From NCBI GenBank assembly GCA_963819635.1, contig CAWFWX010000006.1, forward strand, positions 310,001-374,000: DNA of 64,000 nucleotides. Direction: 5' to 3'. The position numbers and the translations under genes were made by a program. Each line of letters opens with the position of its first letter. Within the stretch, counting starts at the first letter, position 1. The notes beneath the pieces were generated by a model. The model searched no databases. It saw only the letters and a program-made list of their open reading frames with translations, and was not told the origin of the DNA. Shown here in pieces: positions 28,502-36,895 of the stretch. The DNA comes from JACVRW01 sp963819635. GTDB taxonomy: Bacteria; Actinomycetota; Thermoleophilia; Solirubrobacterales; Thermoleophilaceae.

Positions 28502-30213
28502 GTGGACGGCTTCGCCCCATCCGTCCGACCGGCGCGGTTCGATGGCCGGTCCGTGCTGAACCTGGACGCACCCGTGGCATCCGCCGAGTTCGTCGCCCTC
28601 GACACCGAGACGAACGGCTACGGCGGCGACCTCTGCGAGATGACCGAGGTCGGCGCGGTGCTCGTCGGCGGTGGAGAGCTCCACGAGACCTACGACTCGC
28701 TCGTCAAGGTCGAGCGGCCCCTGTCACGCGGAATCCAGCGCTTCACCGGCATTACACAGGGGATGGTGGACGGAGCGCCGCCGCCCGAGGAGGTGCTGCC
28801 CGAGATCGCGGACCTGCTCGAGGGCCGCGTCTTCATCGCCCACAACGCGCGCTTCGACGTCGGCGTGCTGCGACAGGCGTTCGAGCGGGTGGGCATCGAC
28901 TGGCCGAGGCCGCCCGTGCTGTGCACCGTGCAGCTGGCGCGACGGTTCGCGCCGCTTGCGCGCAAGCGCGGCCTCGCGCCGCTTGCCGGCTCGCTCGGGA
29001 TCGAGGTGGACGAGGTCCACCGCGCGCTGCCGGACGCGCTCACGTGCGCGCGCGTGTTCTGCGCGCTGTTCCCGCGGCTGTGCGCGAACGCCGCCACGCT
29101 CGGCGACGCGATCGACCTGCTGCGCTCGCGCCGGCGCGCCCGCAAGACGGAGCCGGGCGAGGCGATCCCGCCCGACCAGCGCCCGGATCTCTCGACGCTG
29201 CCGGACGACCCGGGCGTGTACATCTTCCGCGACGGGCGCGGCAAGCCGCTGTACGTGGGGAAGTCGGTGTCGCTGCGCTCGCGGGCGCGCGCTCACTTCT
29301 GCGCGCCCGCCGGGTGGACCGAGCGCGCCGAGATCGTGGACTACCGGCCCACGAACTCGGAGCTGGGCGCGCTCGTGCTGGAGAACAGGCTGATCAAGGA
29401 GTGGAAGCCGGCGGGCAACAAGGCGCTCAAGCGGACCGACCGCTACTGCTACCTCCGCTGCCGGCTCGACATCCCGTACCCGGTGCTGGAGGTGGCGGGC
29501 GAGCCGGCGGCGGGGCACGCCGTGAACATCGGCCCGCTCGGGAGCCGCGCGCTGGCGTCCGAGCTGGCGGACCAGCTCACCTCGATGTACCGCCTGCGCC
29601 ACTGCGGCCGGAAGCTGAAGATCCGCGAGCACCCGTCCGCGTACGGGCAGATGGGCCGCTGCGTCTCCCCGTGCCTCGGCGACCTCGACCCGAACGCCTA
29701 CCGCCGCCAGCTCGACATGGCCCTGGCCCACTTCGAGGAGCCGGGCGCCGGCGAGGCACTCATCGAGGAGCTGGATCTCCGGATGCGCGAGGCGGCCCGC
29801 GACGAGCGGTTCGAGCGCGCCGCCGCGCTGCTGCGCCGGAAGGAGCGGCTCGCGTGGGTGGTGGACCGGCTGGAGGGGATGCTGCGCGCGACCCACTCCG
29901 AGCCCTCGCTCGTGCTGGCGCGACACCCCGTCAAGGAGCGCTTCGACGCCTTCTGGATCGTCCACGGCCGCCTGGTCGACTGGGGCCCTCTGCCGGGGCC
30001 GTCGGAGCTGGCCGCCCGCACCGAGGCGGCCCTCGCCCGCCCGCCGGGCCGCTCCGTGATCCCCGCCGACGAGATCGACGAGATACGCATCGTGGCGAGC
30101 TGGGTCGCGGAGAACGAGCCGCCGACGCTGACCCTCGACCCGGCACCGGAGCCGAGCGCGCTGCTCGAATTCACGCGGCGAGCCGGCCGCCATGCGCGGC
30201 CGGCGCCGCCTAG
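28502..30213 (+). CDS. DEDD exonuclease (DnaQ-like) fused to UvrC-like GIY-YIG nuclease; 3' end uncertain
   Basis: The N-terminal part (about residues 20-190) is a DnaQ-type 3'-5' exonuclease: FVALDTETNGYGG, FTGITQGMVDG, FIAHNARFDVGVLRQ and HRALPDALTCARV supply the DEDDh residues. A GIY-YIG domain follows (PGVYIFRDGRGKPLYVGKSV), then a UvrC-like region (MGRCVSPCLGDLDPNAYRRQ). This is the Cho/UvrC-like fusion found in actinobacteria. The conserved part ends near 30160 (PEPSALLEFTRRAG). In its frame there is no stop until 31162, running over three other genes, while a TAG occurs at 30211 in another frame, so an indel near the 3' end is likely. The GTG at 28502 is a provisional start. Confidence 0.82.
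30182..30204 (+). terminator. strong hairpin at the 3' end of the DnaQ-UvrC gene
   Basis: GCCGGCCGC and GCGGCCGGC form a 9-bp GC stem around CATGC. There is no T-run. It sits where the conserved protein ends, between convergent genes, so a terminator role is plausible. Confidence 0.5.
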
Positions 30214-30223
30214 TAGCCCCACG

Positions 30224-30448
30224 TCAGGGAGACGGCTCGCGCGGAACGTCCTGATTGGGGTCCGGGCGCGGGTCGTGATCGGTGCCGGTTCGAAGATCCT
30301 CCCGCTTCAGGGCGCGACCCGGGCGGTCAATCCTCACCACGATCCACTCTCCCGACTCCTGCTGCCGCGGGAACCAGCTCGCGCTGGTCCGGTCAGGACT
30401 CTCTCGCCCCAGCCGTCCGCTCTCCGCCACGGCTTCGTCACGCGTCAT
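30224..30448 (-). CDS. small conserved hypothetical protein
   Basis: A 74-residue acidic/basic protein starting MTRDEAVAESGRLGRESPDR, with a WFPRQQESGEWIVVRI segment. The pattern of a short helix followed by a tryptophan-containing strand recalls small uncharacterised proteins that are common in actinobacteria. It lies nine bases after the CDGSH gene on the same strand, so the two are probably co-transcribed. Function unknown. Confidence 0.62.
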   Translation of the reverse strand: MTRDEAVAESGRLGRESPDRTSASWFPRQQESGEWIVVRIDRPGRALKREDLRTGTDHDPRPDPNQDVPREPSP

Positions 30449-30457
30449 GAAACGAGA

Positions 30458-30682
30458 CTACGCCCGATCTGCCTCGCGCACGGCCCGCTCCGCCGCCTCG
30501 AAGCCGATCTTCGAGTGGGTCTTGTCGCAGAAGGGCTTCGTGGTCGACGCGCCGCAGCGGCAGAGCACGACGCCGTCGCCCTCGGGCAGCTCGAACTCGT
30601 TCCCGTCGGCGTCGATGATCGTGACGGGCCCCGTGACCTTGTACGGGCCGTTGTTGCGCACCTTGATTACGACCGGCTCCAT
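30458..30682 (-). CDS. CDGSH-type iron-sulfur domain protein
   Basis: A 74-residue protein whose C-terminal half carries VVLCRCGASTTKPFCDKTHS, the CDGSH/mitoNEET 2Fe-2S ligand pattern C-x-C-x(8)-C-x2-H-like. In the canonical CDGSH motif three cysteines and one histidine bind the cluster, and all are present. A redox or electron-transfer role is expected. It starts 19 bases from the divergent gene at 30702. Confidence 0.88.
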   Translation of the reverse strand: MEPVVIKVRNNGPYKVTGPVTIIDADGNEFELPEGDGVVLCRCGASTTKPFCDKTHSKIGFEAAERAVREADRA

Positions 30683-30701
30683 CCACCTATTCTCGCTCGC
30701 G

Positions 30702-31001
30702 ATGCAACGCATCGCGCACATCGACCATCCGGAGGTGCACGAGATCGTCCCGTCGCACCACTGCGTGGTGCGCTTCCGGCAGCGGCGACCGGTGCGCGAG
30801 CGGGGCTCCGAGGCGGTCGCGGAGGCGCTGGTCCAGACGCTCGAGCACGCGGACGTGAGCCGCTGGCCGCCGGGGTGGGCGGTGAGCGACCGGAACACCG
30901 ATCTGTGGGCCGTGAGCGGCGCGCTGGCGTTCCCGCTCGAGCGCACCGACAGGCACGGCCGTTATCTGGCGACCACCTGCCTGACCCGCTCGGAGCGCTA
31001 G
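30702..31001 (+). CDS. hypothetical protein, possibly nucleic-acid- or ligand-binding
   Basis: A 99-residue protein starting MQRIAHIDHPEVHEIVPSHH. It has no signal peptide or membrane segment and is rich in arginine and histidine. VVRFRQRRPVRERGSEAVAE and WPPGWAVSDRNTDLWAVSGA are the more distinctive blocks. I do not recognise the family. It is divergent from the CDGSH gene and about 33 bases upstream of the ROK kinase. Confidence 0.6.
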   Translation: MQRIAHIDHPEVHEIVPSHHCVVRFRQRRPVRERGSEAVAEALVQTLEHADVSRWPPGWAVSDRNTDLWAVSGALAFPLERTDRHGRYLATTCLTRSER

Positions 31002-31034
31002 ACCCAACAACGGGTACGCTGGACCGGTTAGCGC

Positions 31035-32061
31035 ATGGCCATTCGCGGCGGAATCGACCTCGGCGGCACCAAGATCCAGGCGGTCATTGTTGGCAACCGC
31101 GGGGCGGTGCTTGCCGTCGACCCGTGTGCCGACGCCAACGTCGGGCGGCCCACCGGACGTAGCGGCCGCGATGGCCGACGCCGTCCGGGAGGCGGCGAGC
31201 CAGGCTGGTGTCACCACGGATGGCCTCGACGGCGTCGGCGTGGGCTCTCCCGGCGCGGTGGACGACGGCGCGGGGACGGTCGCGAACGCCCGCAACCTGC
31301 CGGACTGGGAGAAGGCCTACCCGCTGCGCGACGAGCTTTCGGAAGCGCTCGGCACGAAGGTCAGACTCGGCAACGACGTCCAGGTCGCAACGGACGCGGA
31401 GTTCGCGCTGGGCGCCGGCAAGCCGTACAAATCGATCCTGGGCGTGTTCTGGGGCACCGGAGTCGGCGGCGGCATCGTGCTCGACGGCACGCCGTGGCTC
31501 GGCCGGTCGGCGGCAGGGGAAATCGGCCACGTGGTCGTGCGCGTGGACGGCCGGCGCTGTCCGTGCGGCCGGCGCGGTTGCATGGAGGCCTATGCCGGAC
31601 GCCTCGCGCTCGAGCGCCGGGCGCGCAAGCTCCAGGACGACGGCCGAGAGACGCGGCTGTTCGAGATCATGGAGGAGCGTGGCCGCGACCGCCTCACAAG
31701 CGGTGTCTGGGCGCGAGCGCTGAAGGCGAACGATGACGTCGCAACGAAGCTCATCGACGAAGCGGTGACGGCGCTGGCGGCCGGCATTGCGTCCTCGGTG
31801 AACCTGCTCGACGTGGAGGCGGTGACAATCGGCGGCGGAATGGGGCTCCGCCTGGGCGACCCCTACGTGGAGCGCGTCCGCTCCGCCATGCACCAGCACC
31901 TGTTCGTGGACGACAATCCCCCGGCCGTGCATCTCGCCGCACTCGGCGACCTCGGCGGCGCGATCGGCGCCTCGCTCCTGCTGAAGCCCACGCCCAGGAG
32001 CAGGCCCGCCACGGCGAGGCGCTCCAGGGCAGCGCGCCCGAAGGCCCAGTCGGACAAATAG
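31035..32061 (+). CDS. ROK family sugar kinase (glucokinase-like), frameshifted near the N-terminus
   Basis: MAIRGGIDLGGTKIQAVIV is the ATP-binding phosphate-1 motif of ROK kinases. After VLAVD the frame changes; deleting one C in the run at 31121-31123 joins it to RVPTPTSGGPPDVAAAMADA. The rest is typical: VGVGSPGAVDD, LGNDVQVATDAEFALGAG, GTGVGGGIVLDG, then the ROK zinc signature CPCGRRGCMEAYAG and IGGGMGLRLGDPY. The corrected protein has about 341 residues and should phosphorylate glucose or a related sugar. The insertion is probably a sequence error. Confidence 0.85.
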
Positions 32062-32075
32062 GTACACTCGCTCGC

Positions 32076-32925
32076 GTGAGTGAGGTGGCCGGTGTCGTGC
32101 TGGCCGGGGGCCGCTCCACTCGCATGGGCCGGCCCAAGGCGAACCTCGAGTGGCATGGCTCCACGCTGCTCCATCGAGTCACGGGCATCGTGGGCCGGGC
32201 GGTCGACGGACCGGTCGTCGTGGTGCGCGCGCCGGACCAGGAGCTGCCGTCGCTGCCGCCGGGCGTCCGCGTGGTGGAGGACGCCGCGGAGGGCCGCGGG
32301 CCGCTGCAGGGCCTCGCCGCCGGGCTGGCGGCCGTGGCCGGCGACGCGGAGCTCGCCTACGTCTCGTCGACCGACGTGCCGCTACTGCACCCATCGTTCG
32401 TCCGAGCGGTCCTGCGGGCCGCGAGGCGGGAAGATGTGGACGTGGCGCTTCCCCTCGTCCACGGATTCCGGCACCCGCTCGCGGCGGCGTATCGAACGTC
32501 GCTCGTCCCGAGCGGTGGAGGAGCTGATCGCCGAGGACCGGATGCGGCCGGCGTTCCTGTTCGAGCGGAGCCGCGTCCGCGAGCTGACGGAGGAGGACCT
32601 GCTTCGCGACCGCGAGCTCCGGGAGGCGGATCCGGAGCTTCTCTCCGTGCTGAACGTGAACGAGCCGGACGACTACGAGCGCGCACGGTCGCGCGCCGCG
32701 CCGAGCGTGACCGTGCGCCGCTTCGGCACGCTCGCCACGAATCTCGGCCGCGAGCCGATCGCGATCCGCGCCGCGACGCTCGAGGCGGCCGCCGCCGCGG
32801 CGGGTCTCGTGCTCGACCGTCACGTGGTGGCCGCGCTGAACGGCGACCAGATCACGCGCCACCCCGAGCTGCCGCTCGCGCGCGGCGACGAGGTGGCCTT
32901 CCTCGCAGCGGACGCGGGCGGCTGA
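32076..32925 (+). CDS. molybdenum cofactor guanylyltransferase fused to MoaD-like ubiquitin-fold domain (MobA-MoaD), frameshifted
   Basis: Starts at a GTG at 32076. Residues 1-190 are MobA: VVLAGGRSTRMGRPKANLEW and VSSTDVPLLHPSFVR. The frame shifts at the CCC at 32507-32509; deleting one C joins RTSLV to RAVEELIAEDRMRPAFL. After the MobA end (LSVLNVNEPDDYERA) the C-terminal 75 residues (VTVRRFGTLATNLG to LAADAGG) are a MoaD/ThiS-like domain ending in the Gly-Gly needed for adenylation and sulfur transfer. MobA makes the guanine dinucleotide cofactor required by formate dehydrogenase; MoaD donates sulfur to molybdopterin. The next gene starts three bases after the stop. Confidence 0.85.
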
Positions 32926-32928
32926 GCG

Positions 32929-35029
32929 ATGCGGGTCCCCGAGACAGCCCGCCTCGTACGGATCGAGCTCGAGGGAACGCTCGAGCGCGGCCGAGGGCGC
33001 TCTGCTCGTGCGCGGCGACGCGCACCCGTTCGCACTCGCCGGCGACTGGGCCGGTGGCGGGGCGCTGGTCGGCTCGGAGCCAGTGGTCGTCGCGGGGCCG
33101 GACGACGACCCGTTCGAGCTGCTGGACCAGCAGCCGACCATGGGGGTCAGACCCCTTGAGCGTCCCCGACTCAAGGGGTCAGACCCCTTAGCCGTCGGTG
33201 GTGGCTGGTTCGGCTATCTCGGCTACGGCCTCGGCGCTCGGCTCGAGCGGGTGCCGCCTCCGCCGCCGCGGCGCGTGCCGCTCCCCGACTTCGCGCTCGC
33301 GTTCTACGACCACCTGCTGCGGCTCGACCCGCACGGGCGCTGGTGGTTCGAGGCGCTGTGGAGCGACGAGCGCGACGATGCGCTCACCGACAGGCTCCAG
33401 GTCCTCCGCGCGCGCCTCGCGGAGGGCGTTCGCGAGCGGCCGGTCTGGGTCGGCAACTTCCAGCCGGCCCCTCCGGGCGGCGCCGGTCACATGACCGCGA
33501 TCGACGAGTGCCGTGAGCGGATCGCGGCCGGCGAGATCTTCCAGGCCAACCTCTGCCTCCGGCTCGAGGCGGAGTGGAAGGGCGACCCGCTCGACCTGTT
33601 CGCGCGCACCGCCGGGACGCTCGAGCCGCGCCACGCCGGGGTGATCGCGGGCGAGTGGGGCGCGGTCTGCAGCCTCTCCCCTGAGCTGTTCCTGCGCCGC
33701 CTCGGTCGCGAGGTCGTGACCGAGCCGATCAAGGGGACCGCCCCGCGCGTGCTCACCGAGGGCCGCGAGGGCACCCGCGCCGACGACGCCCGCGCCGCGC
33801 TGGCCGCGTCCGAGAAGGACCGCGCCGAGAACGTGATGATCGTCGACCTGATGCGCAACGACCTCGGCAGGGTCTGCGAGTACGGCTCGATCGAGGTGGC
33901 GGCGCTGAACGAGCCGCGCCCGGCGCCCGGCGTGTGGCACCTGGTCTCCCGCGTGCGCGGCACGCTGCGGGAGGAGGCCGGCGACTCCGATCTCCTGCGC
34001 GCGAGCTTCCCGCCCGGCTCGGTCACCGGCGCGCCCAAGATCCAGGCGATGCGCGTGATCGCCGAGCTCGAGGCCGGCGGGCGCGAGGCGTACACGGGGG
34101 CGATCGGATACGCGAGCCCGGTCGCGGGGCTGGAGCTGAACGTGGCCATCCGGACGCTCGAGCTCCGGGGCGAGCGGATCTGGATGGGCGCCGGCGGCGG
34201 CATCGTGGCCGACTCGGTCGCCGAGAAGGAGCTCGAGGAGTGCTTCGTCAAGGCACGCCCCGTGATCGCCTCCGCGGGCGCGCGACTGATCGAGGAGCCG
34301 CGCGTGAACCGCATCGCACCCGTGCCGGCGCTCGGAGGCGACGCCGACCGGCCCGACGCGGCCCGGGGCGTGTTCGAGACGATCCTGGTGCGCGGCGGGG
34401 TCCCGATCGACCTGCGCGCACATCTCGCGCGGCTCGAGCGAAGCGTGAGAACCCTGTACGGAGTCGGTCTGCCCGCGGACCTCGATCGGGAGATCCTCGT
34501 GACCGCCGCGGGCTCGCCCCTGCAGCGCATCAGGGTGGTGGCCGCCGATGGCGATGTCGAGCTGGAGGCGGAGCCGCTCGCCGCTGAGCCCTTGGCCGAT
34601 CCGGTCGAGGTCGCGCCGGCCGTGCTTCCCGGCGGGCTCGGCGCCCACAAGTGGCGCGACCGGCGCCTGCTCGACGAGCTGGCCGAGCGGGTCGGCGCCG
34701 TGCCGCTGATCGTGGACCTGGACGGCGACGTACTCGAGGCGGCATACGCCAACGTGTTCATCGTGGAGGGCACGCACCTCGTGACGCCGCCGCTCGACGG
34801 TCGCCAGCTTCCGGGCACCGTCCGGGCGCGCGTGCTGGCGCTCCATCCCGCCCTGGAGCAGCGCCTGACGCTCGACCGGATCGCGGCGGCCGACGAGCTG
34901 CTGCTCGCCTCCTCGATCCGCGGAATCCACCCCGCGCGACTCGCCGGCGGCGAGGAGCCGCGCTTCCAGCTGGGCGCCCGCCTGAGGGCGGCGCTGCGCG
35001 AGGACAGCCTGGGGGCGATCGCACGATGA
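32929..35029 (+). CDS. pabB: aminodeoxychorismate synthase component I fused to aminodeoxychorismate lyase (PabB-PabC), frameshifted near N-terminus
   Basis: The ATG at 32929 gives MRVPETARLVRIELEGTLE; one extra base near 32986-32990 (GG run) shifts the frame, after which AAEGALLVRGDAHPFALAGD continues. Chorismate-binding PabB occupies residues up to about 465: EIFQANLCLRL, PIKGTAPR, SEKDRAENVMIVDLMRNDL and PGSVTGAPKIQAMRVI, with the conserved catalytic and substrate residues. From about 475 a PabC-like PLP fold-type IV domain follows (ARGVFETILVRGGVPIDLRA; GGLGAHKWRDRRLLDELAER with the PLP lysine). The product is p-aminobenzoate for folate. A pair of palindromes (33143-33189) is read through in frame. 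Confidence 0.87.
33143..33189. repeat. pair of dispersed palindromes in inverted orientation (copies 2 and 3)
   Basis: GGGGTCAGACCCC at 33143-33155 and AAGGGGTCAGACCCCTT at 33173-33189 are separated by a 17-base spacer including CTTGAG and CTCAAG arms, so the whole block can fold into one long hairpin, like a REP doublet (BIME/REPIN). It lies inside pabB and keeps the frame, encoding about 17 residues between the N-terminal region and GGGWFGYLGY. Confidence 0.82.
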
Positions 35030-36876
35030 CGCGCGCACCCGCGGCTGCCTCGGAGGCGCTCGGCGCGGCGCCCGGCGGCTACTTCGGCCAGGCGCTCGTC
35101 GTCGACGTGGGCAGCGGCGAGGCCGAGCGGCTCGAGCTGCCCGAGCGCGTCCTCCGTGCCTGCGTCGGCGGGTCCGGGCTCGGCACCTGGCTCATGCACC
35201 GGCTCGCCCCGGCGGGCGTCGATCCCCTTGCGCCCGAGGCCCCGCTGGCGTTCGTCTTCTCGCCGCTCGTCGGCACGCCGCTCACGACGAGCGCGAAGTT
35301 CGCCGTCGTGGCGAAGTCGCCGCTGACCGGCCTGCTGAACGACGCGCTCGCGTCCAGCCACTTCGCCATCGCGGGCAAGCTGACGGGCAACGACGCCATC
35401 GTGGTCCGCGGAGCGTGCGCCGAGCCCTCGGTGCTGCTCGTGGACGGCGACGGCGCCCGGATCGTGCGCGCGACGGGCCTGTGGGGGCTTCCCGCCGCGG
35501 AGGCCGAGACGCGGCTGCGCGACCACCTCGGGCCGGCCTGGCGCGTGGCCGCCATCGGCCCGGCCGGCGAGCGGCTCGTCCGCTACGCCACGGTGTCGCA
35601 CGACGGCCGCCACGCCGGCCGCGGCGGTCTCGGCGCGATCCTCGGGGCGAAGAACATCAAGGCCGTCGCGGTGCGCGGCGCCGGGATCAAGCCGCCGCTC
35701 GCGGATCCCGCCGCGGTGCTCGCGGCCGCCAAGGACCTGCGCGGCCGCTCCTTCGGCCCCGCCACCGCGAAGTACCGCGAGCTCGGCACGCTCGCGAACC
35801 TCCTCTCGTTCAACGCGATCAACACGCTCCCCACGCGCAACTTCAGCGCGGCCTCCTTCGAGGGAGCGCCGAAGCTGGCCGCCGAGGAGCTGCATGAGCT
35901 CCGCCTGGTGGCGCGCGAGAGCTGCGCCTCGTGCACGATCGGCTGCGAGCACATCTACGCGGCGCCGGGCGGCGGCACGGCCAGGGTCGAGTACGAGAAC
36001 GTGTTCGCCCTCGGCCCGCTCTGCGGCGTGTCCGATCCGGACGCCGTGCTCTCCGCGAGCCGCCTCTGCGACGACCTCGGCATCGACACGATCTCCGCCG
36101 GCGGCACGCTCGCCTGGGCCATGGAGTGCGCCGAGCGCGGGCTGATCGACGCCCCCTGGCTCCGCTTCGGCGACGCGGACGCGCTTGCGCGCGCGCTCAC
36201 CGAGATCGGCACCCGCGAAGGACTCGGCGACCTGCTCGCCGAGGGCTCGCGCCACGCCGCCGAGACCGTCGGCCAGGGGTCCGAGGCGTTCGCACCGCAT
36301 GTGAAGGGCCTGGAGCTCCCCGGCTACGAGCCGCGCACGCTCCACGCGATGGCGCTCGGGCTCGCCGTGAACGCGAGGGGAGCAGACCACAACCGCTCCG
36401 GCGCGTACGAGGCGGACCTCTCGGGCGAGCTGGACCGCCTCGCGGGCGGCGACGCCCACGTGGCCGCCGCGATCGAGACCGAGGACCGCGCCGCGGTCAT
36501 GGACTCGCTGATCCTCTGCAAGTTCCTGCGCGGGGTCTTCGACGAGCCGTGGCGGGAGTGGCCGGAGCTGCTCGCTCCGGTGACGGGTTGGGACGTGGAC
36601 GAGACCGAGCTCAGGCGCACCGCCCGGCGCATCGTCGTCGCCAAGCGCCTGTTCAACCTCCGCGAGGGCTGGACACCGGCCGACGACCGGCTCCCGGAGC
36701 GTTTTCTGACCGAGCCTCTCGAGCTCGACTCGGGACGCGAAGCGGTCCTGACGAGCGAGCGCCTGCAGGGCATGATCGACACCTATTACGACGGCCGCGG
36801 ACTCGACCGACACGGCGTTCCCAAGCCCGAGACGAGCACCGAGCTCAGCTTGGACCTATTTGTGCACGCGGATTAG
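35026..36876 (+). CDS. aor: aldehyde:ferredoxin oxidoreductase family protein (tungsten/molybdenum)
   Basis: A 616-residue AOR-family protein starting MTRAPAAASEALGAAPGGYFG. The N-terminal domain has GSGLGTWLMHRLAP and LTTSAKFAVVAKSPLTGLLN. Cofactor-binding and cluster blocks follow: GRGGLGAILGAKNIKAVAVR, and ESCASCTIGCEH (about 298-309) with a later cysteine in LILCKF as [4Fe-4S] ligands. Such enzymes oxidise aldehydes to acids with a bis-pterin W or Mo cofactor, reducing ferredoxin or another acceptor. It overlaps the pabB stop by four bases and precedes fdhA by about 20, suggesting a common transcript with cofactor genes. Confidence 0.9.
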   Translation: MTRAPAAASEALGAAPGGYFGQALVVDVGSGEAERLELPERVLRACVGGSGLGTWLMHRLAPAGVDPLAPEAPLAFVFSPLVGTPLTTSAKFAVVAKSPLTGLLNDALASSHFAIAGKLTGNDAIVVRGACAEPSVLLVDGDGARIVRATGLWGLPAAEAETRLRDHLGPAWRVAAIGPAGERLVRYATVSHDGRHAGRGGLGAILGAKNIKAVAVRGAGIKPPLADPAAVLAAAKDLRGRSFGPATAKYRELGTLANLLSFNAINTLPTRNFSAASFEGAPKLAAEELHELRLVARESCASCTIGCEHIYAAPGGGTARVEYENVFALGPLCGVSDPDAVLSASRLCDDLGIDTISAGGTLAWAMECAERGLIDAPWLRFGDADALARALTEIGTREGLGDLLAEGSRHAAETVGQGSEAFAPHVKGLELPGYEPRTLHAMALGLAVNARGADHNRSGAYEADLSGELDRLAGGDAHVAAAIETEDRAAVMDSLILCKFLRGVFDEPWREWPELLAPVTGWDVDETELRRTARRIVVAKRLFNLREGWTPADDRLPERFLTEPLELDSGREAVLTSERLQGMIDTYYDGRGLDRHGVPKPETSTELSLDLFVHAD

Positions 36877-36895
36877 CTGGCGCTAGGCTGACAAC

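Noticed and set aside
28124..31162. 1012-residue reading frame over the DnaQ-UvrC gene
   Set aside because: Only 28502 to about 30160 has conserved domains; the rest is antisense or out of frame with other genes, a usual effect of high GC.
33487..36813. 1108-residue minus-strand open frame opposite pabB and aor
   Set aside because: No domain or start signal; it is antisense to two clear genes.
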